Shown here piece after piece: positions 32,955-42,001 of a stretch of DNA of 64,000 nt. The stretch's first letter is position 1. Each line of letters begins with the position of its first letter. The notes beneath the pieces were generated by a model that worked only from the letters and a program-made list of their open reading frames with translations, was not told the DNA's origin and did no database searches. Both the position numbers and the translations under genes were made by a program. The stretch is from DASUBV01 sp035532295 (GTDB lineage: Bacteria > Actinomycetota > Actinomycetes > Streptosporangiales > Streptosporangiaceae): NCBI GenBank assembly GCA_035532295.1, contig DATKRH010000112.1, forward strand, positions 1 through 64,000, in the 5' to 3' direction.

Positions 32955-34247
32955 ATGCCGCATTTGACAGCAGGCGCACGGCTCGCCGCGGGCATGACCG
33001 TCGCGGCGCTGCTGGCGTCCGCGGCCGGGCTGGCGGGATGCTCCGCGACGCCGGTCGAGCCCGCGGCCGTGACGGCGGTCAGCGGCATCGGGCCGATCAC
33101 CTTCGCCACCGGCAAGCTCGACACCGGTTATCTGCCCGGCCTGGTCGCCGAGTGGAACTCCGCGCATCCGCGCCAGCATGTCACGATCATCTACCTGCCG
33201 GACGAATCCGACGAGCAGCACGCCCAGCTTGTCGGGAATCTGCAGGCCCGCAGCGATGTGTACGACGTCATGAGCCTGGACGTCATCTGGACGGCGGAGT
33301 TCGCCTCCAATGGCTGGATCAGCCCGGTTAGCCAGAGCCTGGTCCCGCTCAGCGACCTGCTGCGCCCGGCGGTGGACACCGCTACCTACGACGGAAAGCT
33401 CTACGCCGTCCCGTTCACCAGCAACGCGGGCCTGCTGTACTACCGCACGGACCTGATCTCGACGCCGCCGACCACCTGGGGGCAGCTCGCCAGCGACGCG
33501 CAGACGATCGCGCCGCGCCACCACATGGGCGGCTACGCCGGCCAGTTCGCGGCCTACGAGGGCCTGACGGTCAACTTCGCCGAGGCGGTCCAGTCGGCGG
33601 GCGGCAGCATCCTGTCCCCGGACGGCACCCGGGCCACGCTGAACACCCCGCAGGCGCGGAATGCGCTCAGCTTCCTGGTGGACGGCTTCGCCCGCGGCTG
33701 GATTCCGCGGGCCGCGCTCGGCTACGACGAGGAAGCCTCGCGGCAGGCGTTCGAGGCTGGCCACCTGCTGTTCATGCGCAACTGGCCGTATGTGTACGGC
33801 GAGGCCAACAGGCCGGGACCCGGCAACGTGGTGGCGGGCAAGTTCGGCGTCACGACGCTGCCTGGCCCGGGCGGGCCCGGCTCCAGCTCACTGGGCGGCG
33901 CCAACCTCGCGGTCAGCGCGTTCTCACGGCACCAGGCGACCGCACTGGCGTTCATCAAGTTCCTCACCAGCCTGCCGAGCGAGCGGCGGGTGCTGATCGA
34001 CGCGTCCCTGCCGCCGGTGTGGACGCAGCTGTACGGCGACCACGCGCTGATCAGCCGGTTCCCGTACCTACCCGTGCTCAAGAAGGCGATCTTGTCCGCG
34101 CAGCCGCGGCCCAAGATCGCCGACTACAACCAGCTCAGTCTGGCCATATCCAGTGCCGTGCACCGCGCCCTCGCGCAGCAGGTACCGGCCAGCAAGACGC
34201 TCACCGGCCTGTCCGGCGAGCTGAACCAGATCGTGGGAAACGGCTGA
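32955..34247 (+). CDS. CUT1 sugar ABC substrate-binding lipoprotein, first copy
   Basis: A 430-residue extracellular solute-binding protein family 1 member. Signal peptide with lipobox LAGC at about residue 29. The mature part starts PITFATGKLDTGYLPGLVAEWNSAHPRQHVTIIYLP and contains DVMSLDVIWTAEFASNGWI and LYAVPFTSNAGLLYYRTDLI, the usual sugar-binding-protein segments. The ATG at 32955 follows GGGAGCGGGGACG; an ATG at 32895 sits at the probable transcription start and is unlikely. It is followed 52 bases on by a second, only distantly similar, binding protein. Confidence 0.9.
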   Translation: MPHLTAGARLAAGMTVAALLASAAGLAGCSATPVEPAAVTAVSGIGPITFATGKLDTGYLPGLVAEWNSAHPRQHVTIIYLPDESDEQHAQLVGNLQARSDVYDVMSLDVIWTAEFASNGWISPVSQSLVPLSDLLRPAVDTATYDGKLYAVPFTSNAGLLYYRTDLISTPPTTWGQLASDAQTIAPRHHMGGYAGQFAAYEGLTVNFAEAVQSAGGSILSPDGTRATLNTPQARNALSFLVDGFARGWIPRAALGYDEEASRQAFEAGHLLFMRNWPYVYGEANRPGPGNVVAGKFGVTTLPGPGGPGSSSLGGANLAVSAFSRHQATALAFIKFLTSLPSERRVLIDASLPPVWTQLYGDHALISRFPYLPVLKKAILSAQPRPKIADYNQLSLAISSAVHRALAQQVPASKTLTGLSGELNQIVGNG

Positions 34248-34299
34248 CCCTGGATAAGCCCGGGTCACCACGACAAGAAGATAAAGAGGAGGTGGCCAC

Positions 34300-35583
34300 A
34301 TGCAGATGTGGCCTGGGAACGGGCGCCGCAGAGCGCTAGCGGCGACAACGGTGTGCGCGGCCGCGGCGCTGGGACTGGCCGCGTGCGGCAGTTCAGGATC
34401 GAGCAGCCCGGTCGCCGGGAGCGCCAAGCAGACGATCGTCTTCGCCGAGTCGGGCCTGGGCACCGAGGGCCAGCAGACGCAGAAGGCGATCGACGGCTTC
34501 GAGAAGGCCAACCCGAACATCAAGGTCAAGATAGACGTCCTGTCCCCCGACTCGACCACCTATCTGTCCCAGCTGGAGAACTCCTTCACCGCCGGCTCGC
34601 CGACGCCGGACGTATTCGAGTCCGACGTCACCTACCCGGCCAAGTTCGCCCAGGCCGGCTGGGTGCTCAACCTGAGCAAGCTGCACCCGGACATGGGCCA
34701 GTTCTTCCCGACCGAGGTCGCCGCGGGCACCTACCAGGGCTCGCCCTACGCGGTGCCGTGGTTCGACAACCCCGAGGGCCTGTACTACCGCACCGACCTG
34801 ATCAAGACCCCGCCGACCAGCCCGGCTCAGGTGGTGTCGGACGCGCAGGCGGCGATGAAGAAGGACAAGTCACTGAAGGAGGGGCTGGCGTTCGAGGGCG
34901 CCAAGTACGAGGGCGCGATCACCGCTTTCCTGACTGTCGACTCGGCGTTCGGCGGCAAGCTGGACCCGCAGAACGTGAACACGCCAGGCAACACCGCCGC
35001 CCTGACGTGGCTGTATGACGCCATCTACAAGAACCACATCGCCCCGACGGCCGTCACCGGGTGGCAGGAGGGCCAGGTCGAGCAGGAGTACGTGTCCGGT
35101 CACGCGGCCTTCTCGATCAACTACCCGTTCGTCGAGTCGCTCGCCACCACCGCCCCGGTCAAGGGCAACACCGGCTACATCCCGTTCCCGGCCGGTCCCG
35201 GCGGCACGCCCGGCTCCGCGCTCGGCGGCGAGATGCTCGCCATCAACGCCAAGACCGCCCACGCGGCCGCGTCCTGGAAGCTGATCCAGTACCTGACCAG
35301 CCCGCAGGTGGAGGTCGCCCGCGCCGAGGTGACCGGTGACCCGCCGTCGCTGCCCAGCGCTTACACCCCGGCCCTGTATGCCAAGGCTCCCTACTTCCAG
35401 AACGTCAAGACGCTCAACTCCTACTCACAGCCCCGGCCCGTCAACCCCAACTACCTGACGGTCTCCAACGACCTTCAGGTCATGCTGTCCGAGGTCTTCG
35501 CCAACACCAAGTCACCGGCGGCGGCGATCGGCTCCGAGGCAGCGCAGATCAAGTCCGACGCCAGTGCCACGCCGTCGTCCTAG
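34300..35583 (+). CDS. CUT1 sugar ABC substrate-binding lipoprotein, second copy
   Basis: A 427-residue binding protein with lipobox LAACG (Cys at about residue 29). Segments ANPNIKVKIDVLSPDSTTYLSQLENSF, SPTPDVFESDVTYPAKFAQAGWVLNL and YAVPWFDNPEGLYYRTDLI match the CUT1 binding-protein fold, and TGWQEGQVEQEYVSGHAAFSINYPF is the hinge-side region. A very good ribosome-binding site (GAGGAGG) lies seven bases before the ATG. It is clearly paralogous to the preceding gene but well diverged, so the two may differ in ligand. Lower local GC variability and good codon use suggest it is the more highly expressed copy (inference). Confidence 0.92.
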   Translation: MQMWPGNGRRRALAATTVCAAAALGLAACGSSGSSSPVAGSAKQTIVFAESGLGTEGQQTQKAIDGFEKANPNIKVKIDVLSPDSTTYLSQLENSFTAGSPTPDVFESDVTYPAKFAQAGWVLNLSKLHPDMGQFFPTEVAAGTYQGSPYAVPWFDNPEGLYYRTDLIKTPPTSPAQVVSDAQAAMKKDKSLKEGLAFEGAKYEGAITAFLTVDSAFGGKLDPQNVNTPGNTAALTWLYDAIYKNHIAPTAVTGWQEGQVEQEYVSGHAAFSINYPFVESLATTAPVKGNTGYIPFPAGPGGTPGSALGGEMLAINAKTAHAAASWKLIQYLTSPQVEVARAEVTGDPPSLPSAYTPALYAKAPYFQNVKTLNSYSQPRPVNPNYLTVSNDLQVMLSEVFANTKSPAAAIGSEAAQIKSDASATPSS

Positions 35584-35604
35584 GAACCCGGGCGGTACTC
35601 GCTG

Positions 35605-36546
35605 ATGACTACTCACGTCAGCGCGCGCCGTATCCTGCCGCGGGGCTCACGCCCCGCGGCAGGGGGCCGCGCCGAATCTGATCGCCGCCTCGGGTACGCC
35701 CTGGTGGCGCCGGCCATCATCCTGCTGCTGGCGATCACCGCGTACCCGATCATCGCCAACCTGTGGAACTCCTTCCACTTTGACAACCTCAGTTACGGCA
35801 CCCTGCCGCACAAGTTCGTCGGCGCGGCGAACTACACCAAGATGTTCACCTCACCGCAGTGGATCGCGGCGCTGGAGCGGACGCTCGCCTTCACCGTGGT
35901 GACCATCGTCCTGGACATCGTCGCCGCGCTCGGCCTGGCGGTGATGCTGAACCGCAAGTTCGTCGGGCGGGGCCTGGTACGGGCCTCCATCCTCGTGCCG
36001 TGGGCCGTGCCCACCGTGGTCTCGGCGCTGCTGTGGAAGACGATGTTCGACCCGCGGGCTGGATTCGTCGACTACTTCCTCGGCGCGATACACCCGTCCT
36101 GGTCCAGCCTTACCTGGCTCAACGCCAGCGTGTGGCGGTCGTGGGCGGTCATCTTCGTGGCCGACTCGTGGAAGAACATCCCGTTCGTCGCGATCATCTT
36201 GCTGGCGGGCCTGCAGGTCATCCCGAACGAGGTCTACGAAGCCGCCCGGATCGACGGCGCCACCGGCTGGCAGGCGTTCCGCCGGGTGACGCTGCCGCTG
36301 CTCAAGCCGGCCCTCGTCGTCGCGCTCATCTTCCGCACCCTGCAGGCGCTGCTGGTCTTCGACGTCATCTACATCATGACCGGCGGCGGCCCGGGCACCT
36401 CGACCGAGACGCTGTCCTTCTTCAACTTCTACACCTTTATCGACAGCACCGATTTCGGCTACGGCGGCGCGATCTCGGTGGTCCTGGTCGTGATGGCACT
36501 GATCGTGGCCGGCGGCTACGTCCGGTTCTTCAGGACCGAGCCATGA
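35605..36546 (+). CDS. CUT1 sugar ABC permease, MalF/UgpA type
   Basis: A 313-residue permease with six hydrophobic segments and the EAA loop EVYEAARIDGATGWQAFRRVTLPLLKPAL. The first helix begins YALVAPAIILLLAITAYPIIANLWNSF. It forms the channel with the next gene. It starts 21 bases after the second binding-protein gene and ends one base before the first possible start of the next permease. Confidence 0.93.
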   Translation: MTTHVSARRILPRGSRPAAGGRAESDRRLGYALVAPAIILLLAITAYPIIANLWNSFHFDNLSYGTLPHKFVGAANYTKMFTSPQWIAALERTLAFTVVTIVLDIVAALGLAVMLNRKFVGRGLVRASILVPWAVPTVVSALLWKTMFDPRAGFVDYFLGAIHPSWSSLTWLNASVWRSWAVIFVADSWKNIPFVAIILLAGLQVIPNEVYEAARIDGATGWQAFRRVTLPLLKPALVVALIFRTLQALLVFDVIYIMTGGGPGTSTETLSFFNFYTFIDSTDFGYGGAISVVLVVMALIVAGGYVRFFRTEP

Positions 36547-36565
36547 GATGCCCGAGGAGACAGGC

Positions 36566-37462
36566 ATGAACGCTGCTGTTGCCGCTAGCGTGCCCGCGGT
36601 GCGGTCCCGCCGCGGCGCCCGAACCAGCCGCAAGGCCGTCAAGGAGACCCTGTTCTACATCAGCGCGGCCCTGGTGGTGCTGATCGCGCTGTTCCCGTTC
36701 TACTGGATCCTGCGCACCTCGCTGGAATCCAACTCGCAGGTGGCCGCCGGGGTGGGCGGCAGCAACGGCGTCATCCCCGCGCACCTGTCGGGGAGCGCCT
36801 ACACGTCCATCTTCAGCCAGCAGCACTTCCTCACGCCGCTGATCAACAGCGTCATCGTCGCGCTGGCGGCAACGGTGCTGACGGTGATCGTCGGCTCCCT
36901 CGCCGGCTACGCCCTGGCCCGGATGAACCTGCGCGGCGGCGGCGCCATCCTGGGGTTCATCCTGCTGGCCGGCTTCTTCCCGCCGCTGGCCATGATCGGC
37001 CCGCTGTTCCTGCTGTTCAAGGACCTGGGCATGCTGGACAACGTCTTCCCGCTGATCATCGTCTACTGCGTGTACACCATGCCCATCACCACCTGGCTGC
37101 TGAAGAACTTCTTCGAGCAGATCCCCCGCGAACTGGAGGAGGCCGCCCTCGTCGACGGGGCCACCCGGCTGCAGATCCTGCGCAAGGTCATCATTCCCGT
37201 CGCCGTGCCCGGCGTCTTCACGGCGGGCATCCTCTCCTTCATCCTGGCCTGGAACGACTTCATCTTCGCGGTGTCCTTCCTCCGAACGCAGTCGCACTTC
37301 ACCGCGCCGCTGGCGATCGTCACCTTCGGCGAGAGCCAGTTCCAGGTGTTCTACAACCTGATCGACGCCGCCGTGGTGATCATCTCGATCCCCATCGCGC
37401 TGCTCGTGCTGTTCGCGCAGCGGCGGATCGTGACCGGCCTGACCGCCGGCTCGTTCCGCTAG
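36566..37462 (+). CDS. CUT1 sugar ABC permease, MalG/UgpE type
   Basis: A 298-residue permease; EAA loop ELEEAALVDGATRLQILRKVIIPVAVPGV, and the helix preceding it LFKDLGMLDNVFPLIIVYCVYTMPITTWLL are typical of MalG-type subunits. The ATG at 36566 is chosen because GAGGAGA lies six bases before it; an ATG at 36548 has no such site. The operon ends here with a strong hairpin and contains no ATPase gene. Confidence 0.92.
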   Translation: MNAAVAASVPAVRSRRGARTSRKAVKETLFYISAALVVLIALFPFYWILRTSLESNSQVAAGVGGSNGVIPAHLSGSAYTSIFSQQHFLTPLINSVIVALAATVLTVIVGSLAGYALARMNLRGGGAILGFILLAGFFPPLAMIGPLFLLFKDLGMLDNVFPLIIVYCVYTMPITTWLLKNFFEQIPRELEEAALVDGATRLQILRKVIIPVAVPGVFTAGILSFILAWNDFIFAVSFLRTQSHFTAPLAIVTFGESQFQVFYNLIDAAVVIISIPIALLVLFAQRRIVTGLTAGSFR

Positions 37463-37471
37463 CCATGAGCC

Positions 37472-37514
37472 GGGGCTGGCCCGGGCCGGAGAGCGGCCGG
37501 GCCGGGCCAGCCCC
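37472..37514 (+). terminator. Strong hairpin terminator after the sugar ABC operon
   Basis: Thirteen perfectly paired bases (37472-37484 with 37502-37514) around a GC-rich loop that can pair further, starting ten bases after the last permease stop. Confidence 0.75.
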
Positions 37515-37528
37515 TACCAGCCTCGTGG

Positions 37529-37560
37529 CTGGCCCTGGCGCTGGCCCTGGCGCTGGCCCC
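37529..37560. repeat. 12-bp tandem repeat, between operons
   Basis: Two full copies (37529-37540, 37541-37552) and eight bases of a third of a 12-bp unit, in noncoding DNA between the sugar operon terminator and the convergent peptidase gene. Confidence 0.85.
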
Positions 37561-37580
37561 GTGACCGGCCAGCGAGTCCC

Positions 37581-38735
37581 TCAGGCATCGACGATGACCA
37601 GGTCGCGGGTCCCGTTGTTGAGGCGCTGACAGCCCTGCTCAGTGCATACCACGATGTCCTCGATCCGAGCCCCGTGCGGCCCGGGGTAGATGCCCGGCTC
37701 GATCGAGAACGCGTTCCCCGGCTCCAGCGGGTCACGGTTACCCGACACGATGTAGGGGTCCTCATGGCTCTCCAGGCCGATCCCGTGCCCGGTCCGGTGC
37801 ATGAAGTACGCGCCGTATCCGGCCGCGGCGATCGGCTCGCGGGCCGCCGCGTCCACGGCCTCCGCGGCGATGCCGGGCCGCACGGCCGCGCACGCTGCCT
37901 CCTGCGCCGCCTGCAGGACCCGGTAGTACTCGGCGAAGTCCGGCGGAGGCGGGCCGATCACGTAGGTGCGCGTGCAGTCGGAGCAGTACCCGCTGGGCAT
38001 CGTCCCGCCGATATCCACCACCACGGCATCGCCGGGCGCCAGCACGCGGTCAGCGGGCGCGTGATGCGGGCTGGCCGCGTTCGGCCCGGAGGCGACGATG
38101 GCGAAGTCGACCTGGGCGTGCCCCTCCTCGATGATCGCGTCGCCGATGTCGGCCGCCACCTCCCGCTCGGTGCGGCCCGGCCGGAGCCAGCCGGGGACCC
38201 GGGCGTGCACCCGGTCGATCGCCTCGCCCGCGGCCGCCAGCGCCGCCACCTCGGCCGGGGTCTTGCGGGCGCGCAGCCCGCGCAGCGCGAGGCTGGCCAG
38301 CTCCTGGCGGGCGCCGGGCAGGGCCGCGCGCATTCGCAGCACCATCAGGGCCCACATCCGGTCCGACAAGCCCACCGCGGCGACGCCGGGCAGCCGCGCC
38401 GCGACCAGCGCGTACGGGTCGTCGGTCTCGTCCCAGCCGATGATCTCCAGGCCCAGGCCGCCCGCCGGGGACGCCTGCGCCGCCGGCAGCTCCAGGTTCG
38501 GAACCAGCAGGAACGGATCGCGCGCCGCGCCCGCCGCGCCCTCCCCTGGCACTACCAGGCAGGTCAGCCGCTCTAGCTGGTGCGCCGCGTAGCCGGTCAC
38601 GTAGCGCAGGTCCGGTCCCGGCGTCAGCAGCAGGGCGTCCAGTCCCGCGGCGCCGGCGGCTGCCGCCGCGGCGGCGAGCCGGGCGGCCGGGTACAGGTCG
38701 CGGTCCGCGTGATTACCTTGTGCCGTGCTGCCCAC
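37581..38735 (-). CDS. M24 family metallopeptidase (Xaa-Pro aminopeptidase/prolidase-like)
   Basis: A 384-residue aminopeptidase P/prolidase-type protein with an N-terminal creatinase-like domain and a catalytic pita-bread domain. All five metal ligands are in place: the two aspartates in DIGGTMPSGYCSDCTRT, His in HRTGHGIGLESHEDPYI, Glu in FSIEPGIYPG and Glu in RIEDIVVCTE. It should cleave N-terminal residues linked to proline or Xaa-Pro dipeptides. It contrasts with the M24 protein at 6576-7961, whose second Asp is Cys. It is monocistronic and convergent with the sugar ABC operon. Confidence 0.9.
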   Translation of the reverse strand: MGSTAQGNHADRDLYPAARLAAAAAAAGAAGLDALLLTPGPDLRYVTGYAAHQLERLTCLVVPGEGAAGAARDPFLLVPNLELPAAQASPAGGLGLEIIGWDETDDPYALVAARLPGVAAVGLSDRMWALMVLRMRAALPGARQELASLALRGLRARKTPAEVAALAAAGEAIDRVHARVPGWLRPGRTEREVAADIGDAIIEEGHAQVDFAIVASGPNAASPHHAPADRVLAPGDAVVVDIGGTMPSGYCSDCTRTYVIGPPPPDFAEYYRVLQAAQEAACAAVRPGIAAEAVDAAAREPIAAAGYGAYFMHRTGHGIGLESHEDPYIVSGNRDPLEPGNAFSIEPGIYPGPHGARIEDIVVCTEQGCQRLNNGTRDLVIVDA

Positions 38736-38884
38736 TGGCGTCCTCCCGTCACGGTGACCGCACCCCCGCGCGGTCGCTTCGCCCGCCGCATCATCTCACG
38801 CCGGAGAATTGCGTCCCCATCTAGACACGGACGCCCTACATGCTTCACGCTTGGTGCACAACAGCTGACCTGATGTGAACCGTG

Positions 38885-39754
38885 ATGAGTTCTGAGACTG
38901 TCGAGGTTCGTGCCCCTCAACCGGGCCCCGCTGCACAGCAGCCACGCCCCGGGCAGCGTCCGAAAATGACGCGCCCGGAGGCGTCTTTTGCGCGCACGGA
39001 AATAGCGGACCCCCCCGGCCGGGAGGTCAGGCTCGCGGCCGAGCTCGCGCAGCAGCGGCACGTCACGGTGGAGCTGCAGCACGCGATCCTGCCGCTGCAC
39101 GACGAGCCGTTCGACCTGCCCGGCCTGCGGGCCGTCGTTCGCTACCTGCCCGCCTCGCATGACAGCCGGGTGGGCGGCGACTGGTACATCACCGCCGAGA
39201 TGCCGAGCGGCCTGGTGCTGATCGCCCTCGGCGACGTCGCCGGCCACGGCCTGGCGGCGGCGGCCGGGATGGCCCGGCTGCGCGGCGCCCTCGCCGGGCT
39301 GGCGATCACCGGTGCCCCGCCGCAGCAGCTGGTGGGCTGGCTCAACGAGCTGGTCTGGCACGTCGATGACGAGCACACGGCGTCGGTGGTGGCGGGCTAC
39401 TTCGACCCGGCTAACCGGGTGCTGACCTGGGCGCAGGCCGGGCATCCCCCGCCCGTGCTGGTCCGCGGCCCCGATGCCTGGCCGCTGACGCAGCCCGAGG
39501 GCATCCTGCTGGGCGCCGGCGACCGCGGCTATCAGGTCGCCAGCCAGCAGCTTTACGTCGGCGACCTGCTGCTGCTCTACAGTGACGGCCTCGTCGAGCG
39601 GCGCAATCAGTCCATCGACGACGGGCTGTCCACCGTGGTGGACGCCGCCTGCGGGATTACCGACCCCGACGTCGTCATCGGCAAGGTGCTGGGCGCCATG
39701 GGCAATACCGCGACCGACGACGACACCTGCCTGGTGGCACTGCAGGTGCTCTAG
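38885..39754 (+). CDS. PP2C/SpoIIE-type protein serine phosphatase
   Basis: A 289-residue protein with a single SpoIIE/PP2C phosphatase domain. Metal-binding aspartates are visible in GGDWYIT, LGDVAGHGLAAAAG, YSDGLVERR and the C-terminal DDDTCLV. The N-terminal 50 residues are Pro/Gln-rich with no sensor domain (no PAS, GAF or HAMP), so any input must come from a partner, as in RsbU/RsbP-type anti-anti-sigma regulation; no partner gene is adjacent. The ATG at 38885 directly follows a GTG at 38882; neither has a strong ribosome-binding site. Confidence 0.88.
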   Translation: MSSETVEVRAPQPGPAAQQPRPGQRPKMTRPEASFARTEIADPPGREVRLAAELAQQRHVTVELQHAILPLHDEPFDLPGLRAVVRYLPASHDSRVGGDWYITAEMPSGLVLIALGDVAGHGLAAAAGMARLRGALAGLAITGAPPQQLVGWLNELVWHVDDEHTASVVAGYFDPANRVLTWAQAGHPPPVLVRGPDAWPLTQPEGILLGAGDRGYQVASQQLYVGDLLLLYSDGLVERRNQSIDDGLSTVVDAACGITDPDVVIGKVLGAMGNTATDDDTCLVALQVL

Positions 39755-39800
39755 CGCGGTGGCCGCAGGCGTCTGGAACGACCGGCCCGCCTGGACAGCG

Positions 39801-40721
39801 CTAATCCGGGCGGGTGGCCAGGGCCGACAGCAGCCGGCCGAGCGACGAGCCGAGGCCCCAGCGCTCGTCGAGCTCGGCGAGCAGCCGCGGGCTGGCCGGC
39901 CGGGCCGGCAGCTCGCCGCCGGCGTCCGGGACCGGCGCGTCCGTGGCGACCTTGACAACCGCGACCGATGCCTCCAGGTACGCGCGGTCGGTCACCAGCT
40001 TGGCCCGGCTGCCCATCGGGAAGCCGCCGTGCCCGGCGTCCAGCGCCGCCAGGATCGCGTCCACGGTCCCGAACGTCCGCACGAGCGCCGCGGCGGTCTT
40101 CTCCCCCACCCCGGTCACGCCAGGCAGTCCGTCGCTGGGATCACCGCGCAGGGCCGCGAACGCGGCATAGGAGCGGCCGGGAATCTGGTAGCGCTTCGTG
40201 ACGGCGGCCTCGTCGACCTCCTCCAGCCTGGCCAGCCCGCGCGCCGTGTACAGGACGCGCACGCCGCGGTCGTCATCGACGACCTGGAACAGGTCCCGGT
40301 CGCCGGTCACCACCTCCACGGGCCCGGCGTCGCGGGCCGCCAGCGTCCCGATCACGTCGTCGGCCTCGTAGCCGGGGGCCGCGGCCATCGTCACCCCGGC
40401 GGCGGCCAGCACCTGCTCGATGACCGGGATCTGCGCGGTCAGGGTGTCGGGCGCCTGCTCGGTACCATCCGGGTTGGCCCGGTGCGCCTTGTAGGACGGG
40501 AGCGCGGCGGTGCGGAAGGCCGGCCGCCAGTCCGCGTCCATGCACGCGATCAGGCGACTCGGCGTCCGGGCCCGGATCAGCCGCGACATCATGTCCAGCA
40601 GCCCGCGCACGGCGTTCACCGGCGTGCCGTCGGGTGCCGTCATGGTCTCCGGTACACCGTAGAACGCCCGGTAGTACAATGAAGCGCTGTCCAGCAGCAT
40701 CAGCGTGCCCACGTCCGCCAT
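39801..40721 (-). CDS. 5'-3' exonuclease (DNA polymerase I N-terminal-type/XNI-like)
   Basis: A 306-residue FLAP/5'-3' exonuclease. Conserved parts: MLLDSASLYYRAFYGVP, the acidic metal cluster ACMDADWRPAFRTAALPSYKAHR, GYEADDVIGTLA, VVTGDRDLFQVV and the helix-hairpin-helix GDPSDGLPGVTGVGEKTAAALV. It lacks the polymerase domain and would remove RNA or flap DNA. The start at 40721 is a conserved MADVG.TLMLLD. It is convergent with the phosphatase gene, 46 bases away, and divergent from the cupin gene. Confidence 0.93.
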   Translation of the reverse strand: MADVGTLMLLDSASLYYRAFYGVPETMTAPDGTPVNAVRGLLDMMSRLIRARTPSRLIACMDADWRPAFRTAALPSYKAHRANPDGTEQAPDTLTAQIPVIEQVLAAAGVTMAAAPGYEADDVIGTLAARDAGPVEVVTGDRDLFQVVDDDRGVRVLYTARGLARLEEVDEAAVTKRYQIPGRSYAAFAALRGDPSDGLPGVTGVGEKTAAALVRTFGTVDAILAALDAGHGGFPMGSRAKLVTDRAYLEASVAVVKVATDAPVPDAGGELPARPASPRLLAELDERWGLGSSLGRLLSALATRPD

Positions 40722-40862
40722 CCTGCCAGGCTCGCCGCCGCGCCGCGGCGCTCCTGAGATCCATACGTTCCCTCTATGAATCTATGAACCTTTGGCATTA
40801 GATCGGGGAGGGACCTCTCCCTAGGCTGTCCTCATCGGCTCCGGCCAGCTGGGAGGGTAAGC

Positions 40863-41291
40863 ATGACGACTATTAGTCCCGTTCGTACCCGATGTCCAGG
40901 TGAGCTGATCACCGCGATCCGCGGCGCCACGCAGTGCCACGCCGAGCCCGACTGCTCCTTCTCAGTCACCGCCATGGTCTGGCGGCCGGGCCAGGTGACG
41001 CCCATCCACGACCACGTCACCTGGTGCGTCCTCGGCGTCCTGCAGGGCATCGAGTACGAGCAGCTGTACGCGGTCGGTGAGGACGGCAGCTACCTCCGGG
41101 AGGTCGGCCGCAGCCAGAACGGGACCGGTGAGGTCAGCGGGTTCGCCCCGCCGGGCGACATCCACCGGGTGCGCAACCGCGGCGACGACATCGCGATCTC
41201 CATGCACGTCTACGGGGCCGACATCACCCGCCTCGGCAGCAGCGTGCGCCGCACCTACGACCTTCCGGTCACCGCGCCCCTGCTGGGCTAG
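40863..41291 (+). CDS. Cysteine dioxygenase-like cupin protein
   Basis: A 142-residue double-stranded beta-helix protein resembling type I cysteine dioxygenases and related thiol dioxygenases. The first metal motif is PIHDHVTWC (His-x-His) and the second is GDIHRVRNRGDD with the strand SMHVYGADI. The iron triad of three histidines is complete. Substrate could be cysteine, 3-mercaptopropionate or another thiol; the sequence does not decide. GGGAGGG lies about eight bases before the ATG. Its TAG stop lies in a 16-bp tandem duplication that also holds the stop of the convergent GNAT gene. Confidence 0.85.
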   Translation: MTTISPVRTRCPGELITAIRGATQCHAEPDCSFSVTAMVWRPGQVTPIHDHVTWCVLGVLQGIEYEQLYAVGEDGSYLREVGRSQNGTGEVSGFAPPGDIHRVRNRGDDIAISMHVYGADITRLGSSVRRTYDLPVTAPLLG

Positions 41292-41317
41292 CACCGTGCC
41301 CGGCTAGCACCGTGCCC
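41286..41317. repeat. 16-bp perfect tandem duplication with both convergent stop codons
   Basis: Two exact copies (41286-41301, 41302-41317) and seven bases of a third, between the convergent cupin and GNAT genes. GGCTAG in the first copy is the cupin stop (41289-41291), and the partial third copy holds the GNAT stop (41320-41322). Confidence 0.9.
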
Positions 41318-41319
41318 GG

Positions 41320-41871
41320 CTAGCGCAGCTCGCGGACCATGCGCTCTTCCCAGTGGCCGGGTTCGTCCGGCCATACGAGCTGCCGCTGGCCGGTCTCCCG
41401 GAAGCCCATCCGGCGGTAGAACGCCAGGGCCCGCGGGTTGACCTCGGTGACCCACAGGGCGACCTGCTCGGCGCCATCAGCGCGCGCCAGCTCGCAGATG
41501 GCTGCCACCAGGCGGTCGGCGATCCCCTGGCCGCGACCCTGCGGGCTGACCCACATCGAGACCAGATGCCAGGCCGCCGGCTCATCCGGGCCGGGAGCAT
41601 GACCCCGGAGCTCTTCGGGGGCCTCGGGGAAGCCGCCCGCCAGCCCGATCAGCCCCGGCTGCGGACCCGGCCCCCAGGCGCCGACGTGCGCGGTCGACTC
41701 GAGCCGCCCGCGCCAGGTCGCCTCGTCGAAGCCGAGCTCGCGGTCGAGGGTCGAGCTGAAGGCGTAGGGTGCGTCGGCGAGCGCGGTCAGCCGCACCTCG
41801 CGCAGCGCCGCCCAGTCGGCCGCCACCAGCCTGCGCACCTCGACGGTGCCCGAAGATATTGCCGCTGCCAT
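41320..41871 (-). CDS. GNAT family N-acetyltransferase
   Basis: A 183-residue GNAT protein: VRRLVAADWAALREVRLTALADAPYAFSSTL at the start, the acetyl-CoA loop MWVSPQGRGQGIADRLVAAI and NPRALAFYRRMGFRETGQRQLV at the end. It resembles ribosomal-protein or amino-acid-type acetyltransferases broadly; substrate unknown. The ATG at 41871 begins just before the fold; a longer upstream reading is unconserved and overlaps the HD remnant. It follows that remnant and helY on the same strand. Confidence 0.82.
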   Translation of the reverse strand: MAAAISSGTVEVRRLVAADWAALREVRLTALADAPYAFSSTLDRELGFDEATWRGRLESTAHVGAWGPGPQPGLIGLAGGFPEAPEELRGHAPGPDEPAAWHLVSMWVSPQGRGQGIADRLVAAICELARADGAEQVALWVTEVNPRALAFYRRMGFRETGQRQLVWPDEPGHWEERMVRELR

Positions 41872-42001
41872 GACCCGAGGGTCGCGCACCCGCCGACAGC
41901 CTCGCAACCGGATAACCGCAGTCGGCCCGTCGCCCCCACCAGGCGGCACCGTCAGACTTCGCCGCCGGAGGCCGCCTGCTTGGCGCGCTCCGGCCAGCTA
42001 C

